Virus record (IMG/VR): IMGVR_UViG_3300046004_001292 | Location: 1 to 64,000 of that record | Origin: a virus | Length of the DNA stretch: 64,000 nucleotides | Strand: one strand, 5' to 3' | Notes under the pieces: generated by a model | Databases searched by the model: none | What the model was told of the DNA's origin: nothing | Seen by the model: only the letters and a program-made list of their open reading frames with translations | In this document: piece by piece, positions 17,501-24,984 of the stretch | Layout: each line of letters starts with the position of its first letter | Numbering within the stretch: position 1 is the first letter of the stretch | Program-made: the position numbers and the translations under genes

Positions 17501-19383
17501 GCGGACCCGGCCGGTGCGGATTGCTCGGTGCCAAAAAGGCTGAACTGATCGGACAGGTTTGCCCCCAACGAGTACGGCGTGGTCTCGTCAAACACACCGC
17601 GAGACCCGGCTTGTGGAGCGCCCATCCGTTGCAAGCCAGCAAACTCTCCGCCAAGCGCTTGCTCGCGCTGCGCCTCTTGGATGTCGCGCTCGGTTTGCGC
17701 ACGTTGCTCTTCCAGCGCGGCCTGCTCTTCCGCTTCCACACCTGCTACGCGTTGTTGACTTGCGGCGGTGCCCAGACGCCCCTGTGCGGCGCGGGTCTTC
17801 TCGTACTCCTTGATCTGCAACGCCAAGCCGCCCAAAAGCGTTTCGTTCTGGCGTTTTGTCAGGCCGGGCATAGGCGTGCGTGTCTGCACTACATCCATAG
17901 CTTTCAGCGGGTCCACCATCAAGTAGCTGGCGTAGTCTGCAACAGTTGGGGGCGTGATCATCTGCTGGTCAGCCAGCGCTTTTTGCTGCGCCACGTACTC
18001 TTGCACGGGATCAACGCGCTGTGCCATGGCAAACGGGTCGCCTTCAACCGGGGCAACTTTCTTCGGCACCCCCACACCCTGCTGCGCAGACGCTTGCTCA
18101 GCGGCGTATTCTTCAGGCGACAGCCCGGCAACACGCGCTTCTTCGGCGGCAGCGGCTTGCTCTTGCGCAGCACGGGCTCGGATGGGTGCGGTGCGGCGGT
18201 ACTCGGGCACGATGTCTTTGAGCTGCGCGTTGATTTCCTTGATCGCCTTCTGGGCGTCGGCGTACTCGGCCTTCTCGACCGGTGTGGCATCTTTGCCCGG
18301 TGTTTTGAGCGCGGCCTTGCGTGCTTGGAATTCTGCCAACAACGTGTCGTACTCTTGGCCAACCCGCAGAGCGTGGTCTGGGGTCTGGCGCTGGGCTTCC
18401 GCTGCTTGCTCTGCAACACGTTGCTGTTCGGCGGCTTGCTGGGCCAACACGCTGCGCTCCTCGCGCTCGGCCTTGGCTGCCTGTGTCTGGGCCCCGCTGC
18501 GCTCGATGTACCGACCTGCAGGTGCAAGCGTGCCGCCCAGCACCGCGCCGCCGATAAAGCTGTCGATGTACTCTTTGCGGGCTTCGGGGTCAGCGATGTT
18601 CAGGCCTGCTTGCAAACGCTCCAGCGTCTGCTGGGCAACCTCTGTGATGCCTTCACGGCCCATGGCCATGCCCGTCTTGGCGGTGTAGTCCATGGCGGCT
18701 TTGCCCAGCGTCTGGCTGGCGATGGCCTTGGCCTGCTCTGTCGTCAGCTTGGAGCCCACGGAGCCAAACAACTTGCCCACACCGGGCAGCAACGCCATGG
18801 CGGCAGTGTCGATCAGCGCTTGAGGGACGGCTGCGGCAGCCGCTTTGCCAAGGCTGGCTTCTTCCAGTGACTTGCCGGTGTCCATCTGCCGCGCCAAGTT
18901 GGAGCCTGTGAACTGGCCCGTGGACACAGCGCCTGCGCCCAGCAAACCCAAGCCAGCAGCAACCGGGGCAGTAACCGGCGCGGCCAAAGCGGCAAGGCCT
19001 GCGGCTGCCGGGGCAGCCATGTACGGCAGGGAGCCGCCAAGGGTCTCTTTAAACTTCTGGAAGGGGGCTTCGGTCCAGCCTTCTTCGGTGGGAGTGAAGC
19101 GCTCTTGTGCGCGTTTCTGCGCAGCCTCGTACTCCTTTTGGGCCTCGGCCTCGCTCTTGACGCCCAGCTTGCCTTTGAGCAACTCAAACTCACCGCCCAG
19201 TCGGGTGGCACCGGCAGACATCGCGGCCTTGAACCCCTTGGTGTCTTGCTTGGGTTTAGCTTCTTCTTCTAACCCGAAAGCCTCGGGGTACATGCGCTGC
19301 GCCCGCTCCCATGTTTGCGCGGGGGTTTCTCCCTCACGAATTGCTACAGTTGTGCCGTCGGGTAGAGGGATTGCTTTTGCCAT
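11524..19383 (-). CDS. Giant polyvalent-like virion/ejection protein with zincin motif
   Basis: 2619 aa. The N-terminal ~110-230 residues contain long Ala/Gly hydrophobic stretches (glycine-zipper style, MAAPAAAGLAALAAP) able to enter membranes. Residues about 300-1150 are Glu/Gln/Arg-rich coiled coil. Around residue 1590 there is a zinc-protease motif LLHELTHAAT, followed about 65 residues later by KEFVAELFAN, a likely third ligand. The C-terminal third has the IPIPFEAGYFYSLAVAAVDGM style seen in 'large polyvalent protein' domains (LPD38-like, from memory). Such proteins are thought to be injected with the DNA and act early in the host. It is the last gene of the minus-strand transcript and has no separate transglycosylase motif that I could see. 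Confidence 0.8.
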   Translation of the reverse strand: MAKAIPLPDGTTVAIREGETPAQTWERAQRMYPEAFGLEEEAKPKQDTKGFKAAMSAGATRLGGEFELLKGKLGVKSEAEAQKEYEAAQKRAQERFTPTEEGWTEAPFQKFKETLGGSLPYMAAPAAAGLAALAAPVTAPVAAGLGLLGAGAVSTGQFTGSNLARQMDTGKSLEEASLGKAAAAAVPQALIDTAAMALLPGVGKLFGSVGSKLTTEQAKAIASQTLGKAAMDYTAKTGMAMGREGITEVAQQTLERLQAGLNIADPEARKEYIDSFIGGAVLGGTLAPAGRYIERSGAQTQAAKAEREERSVLAQQAAEQQRVAEQAAEAQRQTPDHALRVGQEYDTLLAEFQARKAALKTPGKDATPVEKAEYADAQKAIKEINAQLKDIVPEYRRTAPIRARAAQEQAAAAEEARVAGLSPEEYAAEQASAQQGVGVPKKVAPVEGDPFAMAQRVDPVQEYVAQQKALADQQMITPPTVADYASYLMVDPLKAMDVVQTRTPMPGLTKRQNETLLGGLALQIKEYEKTRAAQGRLGTAASQQRVAGVEAEEQAALEEQRAQTERDIQEAQREQALGGEFAGLQRMGAPQAGSRGVFDETTPYSLGANLSDQFSLFGTEQSAPAGSAAMGQMQQKLTGDDVTFTAEEEKARNLRRVPGAEFKLRGRNEGTAPVTREELADRLNRVLAAYDLSPEAADLLLRAEKALPQSGADYFVLLDEQLAKIESGAEGVPRKGQSRTLDLQTFPPSAEQQAQASTTAPTEAGTSQVRQITGAQPGQAASGLKTPIAQPDVEDRRTGVRGAADVTKRVADTQPSTLRGPSARAGELSLARELSEPLRMQEEAARVDTGQKSLFPEEQEKLGAIKGNRGAFQMFMKSKFVQNLRQQLRRDEEIAKRAQAIPALEKRANALVAEIEDILKQYAEYRNADAIIKANKDVAKAKRDMADIRAAAGKSTVDRMVLAGAIEDLKQARKQVIEQGYNEGGVQELVANIDAVNAQLQDAQTDMALLNSALSVLDGQLQSFAAVQKLTALIDKAPSVERIDQAKQELRAVQTELGVLQEENKELQNRMRKDAADKKRADEAVRQAERNAQVAAGRIKPAEQALNNLPLYDKATQYPALTEAQLLAREKGGTLPDLTAGEKIAIGGDPARVLGGYRARITALEKTIKQSQDKSKAALGRDMVEPKQNLRDALAKAYKQAKSATERDALGPKLDVAEAELARAKAELSNTDVIWVGMKSQIKQLADVIAREEWLSGMISEGRIELEAPSAAKVRAKPTAEEREQASARRVEDASVRTTGASTSGEPLTRSQAAKARQPQKTLFEGKGEPGGAAVEIGGPTTLEKMQARARERLAQDLLRSSEALRLKYIPVYYKGALPTDDTAEAAAAVAVQRQVGRDRRAIPFSEKIRDALAKAIAETKSDLEVFSGNPKYREYVAEDTQLLAELRKMRVEDFSDTEPKVAPRVPVKTLLAKKAAIAPTQKPVRNTAEDYTSDQVAKNLGTTFVKDAPFHGMTFAEAARYGAKRTTSPQVRALFEKLADVFAAAPVQEGAGRVYAIDRLLKGNAAGIYSSRHDVIYTRAPVTAGMSANKVLLHELTHAATVRGMQLRTDLADQMESLRQQTASWLATPEGRAYFRNHKMGLAQTPAGIYGLTNHKEFVAELFANREFQKLLAEIPSSKPRKSIFTRFVETLAQFFNMPGKAAQSLFAEAVALTEEVLDVTKNEIYSGKAPAGGFLADVSPMRAEPETSANAIEALSRDIVAQPKTLKQKLGDSVALQAEMQGVDMRAGLREVFKAGAAEMGDDTKFTQAMYNVLKADQKMPVAYTVMSMGPLELYKDAKGFYGVRSTNKHSAKDVFDAIADMPGTDTQSKIDVATTYMIAQRAANKGLSKLDLGELGVTQEKLDAAMAAVEADPALEKSLEAVRRAYNAYNKGQISFLAASGAIPKQVAEKLLAGGDYVPYYRVKDNGMAELNFGNNVMVSIGDIRRQPYLASLKGGETKILPLNESLPLNTFLLTDMALTNMATKNVAYALQAMGKKSDVMQIHSGTGPADPGVIRFKQEPDPNNEKDTGERWLKVETKGTAAEGVPAELLVQSLEGSHLALPEFLKLGGVAADLLRSGVTRTPLYIARQLIRDPMAAAFTGGLNYNAFTAVLKAGKEFVRMNRGTSDAQMKLLEKGLVQSGIFAGDTSDMKKMALQIASGKDQSVMDKVFAAADRAALRADAATRSLVYENAEANGLSDVEADMMTMESMNFYKRGLSPTLQYASRLIPFFNAQIQGLNVLFKAARGNMPFEEQQQIKRKFFNNAMLLVATGLVYAMAMEDDETFRNARPRDKYTNFFLPIPGLDEPIKLPIPFEAGYFYSLAVAAVDGMRAETDSKEQWKALKDMFLNSIPGYSSMGIPQIVKPAFEVWTNKNFMSGSDIESRRFQGMDTEERYNANTTELAKAMSKALPILSPIQIEHIVRGYFGVLPLAVVATTNGLFAREGKGEAPEKRLSELPVLGPAFQKKYGGGDKDVAYEMAEKAMTAKTTLNKLVAEGRREDAVAYRDENRARLAVASAAGQYRQLVGRINADLRRTQERSDLTAAEKRVRIDNLEKAADEAAKRFTQRVRQVQDQ

Positions 19384-19404
19384 GATGTGCTCGAATTGTG
19401 TCGG

Positions 19405-19442
19405 CTAAAAACAGCCCTGCGGTCGCCGTACTCCGCAGGGCT
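19405..19442 (-). terminator. Rho-independent terminator after an ejection-type gene
   Basis: On the minus strand AGCCCTGCGG pairs with CCGCAGGGCT (10-bp stem, 10-nt loop, 19413-19442), followed by GTTTTTAG. It lies between the 578-aa gene and the giant gene, so it should reduce read-through into the latter. Confidence 0.8.
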
Positions 19443-19448
19443 TGCTGA

Positions 19449-21185
19449 TTATGGGCGAGTCGGTTTGTCGATGTCAACCGCAGCCGGGGGCGCATAGAAC
19501 GCGGCAGATGTGCGACGGAACTGGTCCAGTGTGAGTGGCTTTTCCATGTTCTTTTCACGACGACCGTTTTCTTCCAAGAACAGTTTGAGCAACTGCGTGC
19601 CTTGCTTGTCGCCCGTAAGTTCTTTGTACTTGGTCATACCGGAGGCAAAGCGCTCCGCATCTGTCGTACCCGTTCCCAAAAGCATTGCTGCGCGGGCCTC
19701 TGCAGGAAGCGCCCCTGCCCGGGCGTTTGCGCCGCGCTCTTGCATGGCCGCAATGCTTTCGCGTGAAGCCAGCTCCGCCTTCTTCTCTTGTCCCGACATG
19801 TACGATGTGAACGTAGCCTCCGCCTGTTTCCTGTTCATACCGTATACGTCTTTGGCAAAACCAAAAACCATCTTTTGGCCTTCAAGAATGGCGCTGTCAC
19901 GATCTTTTTCTAGCGCACGAATCTCACGGCTGTTGAGGTCTTTCCGGTTCAGACGCAGCTCAGAGATTCGGTCGTTGGCCTCATCCAAACGCTCCTGCGC
20001 TGCGCGCAGGTCTTTGATACCGGCGGCGTACTGGGCCGTACCGACCTGCGCACCTTTACCGATGGCCTCCATCAGCTTGCCCGGAGTGGACATGATTGCA
20101 AGACCTGCGTTGAGTAGGGCCAGTCCGGTGTTTTCATTTTTCTGCGCCGCAAGGCCCTTGGCGCGTTCAACAAGTCGATCGGAACGGTCTTTGTACACAT
20201 CCCCCTCAGACTCAATTTCTTTTTTGCGATCGTCAAGGCGCTGCTGCACTTGCATGTCCGCTTTGTTTCTGATTTCAACAAGCTGGTTGCTCAGTTCCCC
20301 GATTTTGTAGTTCGAGTCTCCCATGGCCTCCGCTTGCGCTTTCCGAATAGCGTCCATGCTAAACGGGTCAGCAGCAGGGCGTGCGGCAGGAGCGCCGATG
20401 CCCGAAACCTTGCGGCCCGTGTCAGCTTTGGCGGCTGCAGGCGCGGTGGGTTTTGGCTTGTCTGCGGCTTGCTTTGCTGCGCGCTCTGTCATGTACAGGT
20501 TGGACGCAGCGTCGAACTGCGCCATGTCTTGCGCGGCACTGGCGTTGGCAGCGGCAGCGGTGTCGGCTTTTCCAATACGTGCTTGGTCTTCGGCCGACAA
20601 AGGTTGCCCTTTAAGCGCGCGGATACGTGCCTCTTGCACACGCTTGGCTTCGGTTGATTCGCCAAATTCCCTTGCCCAACGACGGAACAGTGGCTCGTCT
20701 TCTGCAGTGCGCGGCTGTGTTTGAAAGATGCTTGTGCCCGCAACAAAACCGGGGATGTCGCCTGTCAGCGACTGCGCGCCCCCACCAGCCTGATACCGTG
20801 CCACACCGCCCTCGGCCATCATCATGACGGGCTCTTGGCTGTAAGCCATACCGCCTTCGTCGTAGCCGTCATAGCCCGCGATGCCGCCGTCAGCCATCTG
20901 CTGCATGTTCTGTGCAGGTAGAGCCGCAAGCCCACCATCGGCCATCATGACCGGCTCTTGGGGAGCCATCTGGGCGATGGCCGCGTCAGCGACTTTGGGT
21001 TGCGGCTGCATACCTTGCATAGCTTGGCCAGCGGCACGCAGCTCTTTGCGGCGGTTGGATTCGGATGCAGCAAGCGACACGATGTACGGGTCATTCTTGT
21101 GCATCTGCGCGTAGTTCTGCAGCGCCGAATCCGGCTGCAGTTTGGCCAGCATGGATGTGAGCTGGTTGACGTTGATTCCTGCCAT
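19449..21185 (-). CDS. Internal virion/ejection-type protein, 578 aa
   Basis: N-terminal helix, then a low-complexity part with repeated DGG turns (MADGGLAAL, MADGGIAGY, MAEGGVARY at about 80-135). An Ala/Lys/Pro linker and a long coiled coil (about 290-430) follow, then a helical end. This is the style of proteins found downstream of the nozzle gene in short-tailed marine and freshwater phages, where they are presumed to be core or DNA-ejection proteins. Two sister genes of similar composition lie directly upstream. No enzyme motif was seen. Confidence 0.6.
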   Translation of the reverse strand: MAGINVNQLTSMLAKLQPDSALQNYAQMHKNDPYIVSLAASESNRRKELRAAGQAMQGMQPQPKVADAAIAQMAPQEPVMMADGGLAALPAQNMQQMADGGIAGYDGYDEGGMAYSQEPVMMMAEGGVARYQAGGGAQSLTGDIPGFVAGTSIFQTQPRTAEDEPLFRRWAREFGESTEAKRVQEARIRALKGQPLSAEDQARIGKADTAAAANASAAQDMAQFDAASNLYMTERAAKQAADKPKPTAPAAAKADTGRKVSGIGAPAARPAADPFSMDAIRKAQAEAMGDSNYKIGELSNQLVEIRNKADMQVQQRLDDRKKEIESEGDVYKDRSDRLVERAKGLAAQKNENTGLALLNAGLAIMSTPGKLMEAIGKGAQVGTAQYAAGIKDLRAAQERLDEANDRISELRLNRKDLNSREIRALEKDRDSAILEGQKMVFGFAKDVYGMNRKQAEATFTSYMSGQEKKAELASRESIAAMQERGANARAGALPAEARAAMLLGTGTTDAERFASGMTKYKELTGDKQGTQLLKLFLEENGRREKNMEKPLTLDQFRRTSAAFYAPPAAVDIDKPTRP

Positions 21186-21194
21186 GATTTTTCC

Positions 21195-22211
21195 TTATGC
21201 CATGTTGGCGATTGCCAAATCGGCCAGACCAGAACCTACGTAACCGCCACCGGCAAACGCGCCCAGCCTGCTTGCGCCAAGAGCTGCGGTGCCCAAACCG
21301 ACGGCTTGCGACATCGTGGATGGTGGGGGTGTGAACATCGACTGCGACTGCTGTGTCAGAGGCAGGCCACGGATCATGTCGGACATAAAGCCCAACTGCT
21401 GGTACGGGCGCTGCTGCGCGTTCAGGAAGTCTTGGTACTGTGCGCCGAGGATGTTCTGCACCTGCTGTTGCTGCTGCCCGCCGTACTGGTTCTGCAGCTT
21501 GTTGATGTCCAGCATCTGCCCGGTGTACTGCCCGCCAAGCGTGCCAAGTTGACCGGCTGCCCCCAGCGCCAGTTGACCGCCTTGCATACCGAGGCCCGCA
21601 CCGTACTGCGAAGACTGCTCGCGCAACTGCGCGGCTTGTTGTGCAGCTTGCTGCTCAGCGTTGAACTGGCTCATGGCTTGGCTATAGGCGTCCTGTGTGC
21701 CCTTGTTCTGGATGTCGCCCATCTGCATGGCCAGATTGCGCTGAGCCTCGGCGTTCTCGATGGCTTGGCGGGCACCACCAAACGCACCAGCCCCTGCAGC
21801 TTTGGCACCGCGCTGAGTGCCCGCAATGTCTGCTTGGCGCTGCGCTTCGCGCTTGTTGATGTCCACCACCTGCTGCATGTACGGCGACATGTACTTGTCC
21901 GCAGCGCCGGGCTGCGTGAAGCTCTGCGACTGGTATTGCGATGGGCCGTACTGCGTGCCCAGCCCGCGCTGCGCTGCCAACTGGGCAAGACCTGTGGCCT
22001 GCTCGATCTGAGCGGCTGGGGCCATGGAGCCGATGTTTGCAAACGACTGTTGCTGCAGGGGGTTGAACTGCGCATAGCGCTCGCCTTGGTACTGCAGGTA
22101 CGGGTTGGACGACAGGTCTGTAAGACCGGCTGCCTGCCCCAGAAGCGTTTCCGCATAGGGCTTGAGTACGTCGGAAAAACCGTACTGCGTTTCGGTGGTT
22201 GTGGTTGCCAT
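21195..22211 (-). CDS. Gln/Ala-rich ejection-type virion protein, 338 aa
   Basis: Gln, Ala and Gly dominate (AEQQAAQQAAQLREQ, GGQQQQQVQN). The middle is probably a long helix, and the end is Gly/Ala-rich (LGAFAGGGYVGSGLADL), which could insert in a membrane. Composition and place between two other ejection-type genes suggest an internal virion protein analogous in role, not in sequence, to T7 gp14. Spacing to both neighbours is under 12 bp. Confidence 0.55.
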   Translation of the reverse strand: MATTTTETQYGFSDVLKPYAETLLGQAAGLTDLSSNPYLQYQGERYAQFNPLQQQSFANIGSMAPAAQIEQATGLAQLAAQRGLGTQYGPSQYQSQSFTQPGAADKYMSPYMQQVVDINKREAQRQADIAGTQRGAKAAGAGAFGGARQAIENAEAQRNLAMQMGDIQNKGTQDAYSQAMSQFNAEQQAAQQAAQLREQSSQYGAGLGMQGGQLALGAAGQLGTLGGQYTGQMLDINKLQNQYGGQQQQQVQNILGAQYQDFLNAQQRPYQQLGFMSDMIRGLPLTQQSQSMFTPPPSTMSQAVGLGTAALGASRLGAFAGGGYVGSGLADLAIANMA

Positions 22212-22220
22212 GACTGTTCC

Positions 22221-24671
22221 TCAAGCAGGGAGATGTTTGTCGGCGCGGCTGTTGGCCGCTACGCGGTTCTTGCCGGTGGTCTTGCCCCGGGCTCTTTGCA
22301 CACGGTCCATCATGGCGTACAGCTTGCGCGCACCTGCTTCTGTGGAGCCGTTGCCCAGTTCAGAGACGATGCGCGCAGGCACCACGAACTCACCGTCGGC
22401 CAAGCGTGCGGGTTGCTTGCCGCCAATTGTTGCAGGGATGTCGTCAGACACGCCGTCACCGGGGCCGCGCAGCAAGCGCCCGCCATCAGAGTAGCCGCCG
22501 AGGTTGTACTGGGAGGCCGCGCCACCGCCAGCCAACGCACCCAGACCGCCAAGGGCCATGCGGCGTGGCATCAAGCCCCCATTCTTTGCGGTGTCTCCGG
22601 CGGAACTTGCTGGTGGAGTCACGGTCGTCACAAGGGCTTCAGTAACCCATTTACGGTCCGTCGGGTTCCACACCCACTTCTTGCCTGCAGGAGGTGCCGT
22701 CTTGGGCGTAGCGTTCGGGTTGGTCAACTCGTCTGCCACCTTGGGGCCCTTGTAGGGGTTGTCCATGCCCACTGACTCCCAGTAGGGTTTGGCAATTGGC
22801 GTGTTTGGCGGCAAGTACGGATTGGTTGGGTACGGGCCTTGGCCCATGAGGTACTGGTGCGCCTGCAGCGAGCCGCCAGTCATCACGTCTTCTGGGCGTG
22901 GGGTGACCGGTACGGGTGGGCGAGGATTTGTTGGGCCGGGGGTTGTTGGGCCGGGCGTTGTTCCGCCACCGCCACCGCCACCGGGACGTGGAATGGGGTC
23001 TGCGCCAGCGCCGGTACGCATCAAGTTGCGGCGGGCCAGACGTTCATTTTCTTCACGGGCCTGTGTCAGCACGCGAGGGTCGGTGTAGGGGTCAATGCCT
23101 TGCTTCTTGTACACGTCTGCCAGCGTGCCCTGACCCAGCGGGTTGGGCTGCTTCAGCATGTTGTCGAGGTACGCCTTGTCGTTGGTTGTTGCTTTGTAGT
23201 CGCTCATGCCGCCAAACGATGGGGCTGCGCCTGCCTGCAAGAAAATGTTTTGGTAGCCCTTTTCTGAGCCACCCATGGCCGTGGCGATGTCTTTGACGTT
23301 GACGCCGTACTGGTTCATCAGCTCCATCATTCTCTGGGGGTCGTCGCGGTTGTCCAGAAACCCAGCGCGGATGGCCTGCACCTGCTCGGGGCTGTATGCC
23401 TGCGAATAACCCTGCTCCACAGTGCCTGCGCTGACAGTTGGGCGAGAGTCGTACCCGCCGCCACCAACAACCGGGCCAGTGGGTGCATCCGCCACATTAG
23501 AGCCGGGAGCAGAGCCCACGTTGCCGTATGCACGGGCTCGTTCGACATCGGCGTTGCTCACACCGTATTGGGCCTGCGCAGCAGCAAGCGCTTCGGCTGA
23601 CGGGTTTGTTTGCAAGTATGCGTTGATGCTGGCCAGTTGCTCTTCGGTCATTCCGCCGTCAGCAAAAGCAATCGCTCCGCCGTTGGCGAGGGCCATCAAA
23701 CCGCCAGCTTTGCGGCCGATCGGCGTGCGGGCGTTGGGGTCGCGGGCGTTGGTGTACTCTGACAGGTTGCGTGTGCCCCACTCACTGGCTTTGACAGGGT
23801 CGAAGTACTCGTATTTGCCAGTGCGCCAGTCGTAGCGGGCCGGGCGGATGTAGCCGGGGTCACGCTTGGTTTCAGGCAAGCCTTCTTCGTCTTCCGGTGC
23901 CATCAGGGCGGATGCGCCTGCGGCATACAGCGCCTTCTTGTTGGCCTTGGCAAACTCGCCAAACGTACCCTTGTCGTAGATGCTCTGCGCGCCTTGCTTC
24001 AACGCTTCCAGCCCTGTGGGTGGTGCGGCACTCTGGAACCCGGCCGTTGCAATTTGTTCTGCCACGGGCATTTGAGTGGTGGTCGCAATCTCAACCGGCG
24101 TAGCGCCCGCACTCATCAACGCTTGTTGTTGCGCAGAGGCTGCTTCAGCGGCTCCGGCGGTTCCGGTCGTACTTGCTGTTGTAGTAGCCGTGGCAGGCAT
24201 GCCCGCACCAGCGAGTTCCGCCGGAGTAGCGCCCGCACTGATCAGTGCTTGATTCTGAGCAGAAGTTGCGGCGGACTGTTTCATCGCCTCCTGTGCGGCA
24301 ACTTCGCTCACACCCGCGTTGGCCAGACTGCCAGCCAAACCCGCCCCACCGTACGCACCCAGCCCGGCCAAGAGGCCTTCTTTCAAGCTGCCTTTGGCCA
24401 AGCCGTAACCGGCACCAACAACGCCCGCTGACATCATGGCCGACAAGCCGAAGCCTGCAGGGCCCAGTGCCGCGCCCAAAATCACCGGGAGCAAGGACTT
24501 CAGCTTGAACGCTTCGGGCAGGCCGGTCTCGGGGTTGATGGTCAGTTTTTCGCCGTGGGCGCGAGCAAGCGCGTGCAGGCCAGAAACCTCGCTGGGTGCC
24601 ATGTGCACCAGCATCGTGTCGCCATAACGTCCCTTGGAGGACATGTCTTGGGCAAGGGCGTGTAAGCTCAT
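22221..24671 (-). CDS. Ejection-type virion protein with membrane-active region, 816 aa
   Basis: Residues about 55-125 are an unbroken Gly/Ala/Leu hydrophobic tract (LLPVILGAALGPAGFGLSAM and on) able to span membranes. Two copies of a short unit, ALISAGATPAEL and ALMSAGATPVEI, follow. Near 345 is GGLMALANGGAIAFADGG. A Pro/Gly-rich linker (about 580-625) precedes a C-terminal block with YSDGGRLLRGPGDGVSDDIP, then LADGEFVVPARIVSELGNGS, which looks conserved. It starts just below a 102-aa gene and is presumed to be packaged in the particle for DNA delivery. Confidence 0.6.
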   Translation of the reverse strand: MSLHALAQDMSSKGRYGDTMLVHMAPSEVSGLHALARAHGEKLTINPETGLPEAFKLKSLLPVILGAALGPAGFGLSAMMSAGVVGAGYGLAKGSLKEGLLAGLGAYGGAGLAGSLANAGVSEVAAQEAMKQSAATSAQNQALISAGATPAELAGAGMPATATTTASTTGTAGAAEAASAQQQALMSAGATPVEIATTTQMPVAEQIATAGFQSAAPPTGLEALKQGAQSIYDKGTFGEFAKANKKALYAAGASALMAPEDEEGLPETKRDPGYIRPARYDWRTGKYEYFDPVKASEWGTRNLSEYTNARDPNARTPIGRKAGGLMALANGGAIAFADGGMTEEQLASINAYLQTNPSAEALAAAQAQYGVSNADVERARAYGNVGSAPGSNVADAPTGPVVGGGGYDSRPTVSAGTVEQGYSQAYSPEQVQAIRAGFLDNRDDPQRMMELMNQYGVNVKDIATAMGGSEKGYQNIFLQAGAAPSFGGMSDYKATTNDKAYLDNMLKQPNPLGQGTLADVYKKQGIDPYTDPRVLTQAREENERLARRNLMRTGAGADPIPRPGGGGGGGTTPGPTTPGPTNPRPPVPVTPRPEDVMTGGSLQAHQYLMGQGPYPTNPYLPPNTPIAKPYWESVGMDNPYKGPKVADELTNPNATPKTAPPAGKKWVWNPTDRKWVTEALVTTVTPPASSAGDTAKNGGLMPRRMALGGLGALAGGGAASQYNLGGYSDGGRLLRGPGDGVSDDIPATIGGKQPARLADGEFVVPARIVSELGNGSTEAGARKLYAMMDRVQRARGKTTGKNRVAANSRADKHLPA

Positions 24672-24672
24672 G

Positions 24673-24981
24673 TCAGACCTTTATTTTCAGTACTGTTGTG
24701 GCGCTGTCGTAGTAGACAGACCCCACACGGAGGTTAGCGTAGTCCGCATCGGTAGGCAAGCTGGCAATGAACGCCCCGGGAGTCGTCGGATCGGGTTGCG
24801 AAAAGCTCAACCCTGAGATGATTTCCGTGCCGTTGCGCTGCGTGGCTCCTGCCATTGGACCCGGAGAAACGAGCTGGTTGAAGAACAAGCGCATCACGTT
24901 GGTGAGCCTGTCCATGTATTGACGATTGTATTCCTCTGGGGCCAGCGGAAGGTTGGGAGAGGTCGTATTAGATTGAGCCAC
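24673..24981 (-). CDS. Hypothetical virion-associated protein, 102 aa
   Basis: Not assigned. An N-terminal helix (EEYNRQYMDRLTNVMRLFFNQL, residues about 17-38) is followed by a small beta-rich end, VGSVYYDSATTVLKIKV. A short protein of this look commonly sits next to the nozzle gene in such phages, so a structural role is likely. It lies between the nozzle gene and the 816-aa gene with 3-bp gaps. Confidence 0.6.
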   Translation of the reverse strand: MAQSNTTSPNLPLAPEEYNRQYMDRLTNVMRLFFNQLVSPGPMAGATQRNGTEIISGLSFSQPDPTTPGAFIASLPTDADYANLRVGSVYYDSATTVLKIKV

Positions 24982-24984
24982 AGG

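Noticed and set aside
17047-18870. 607-codon plus-strand frame opposite the giant gene
   Set aside because: Shadow frame: Cys/Arg/Leu-rich, no motifs and no ribosome site.
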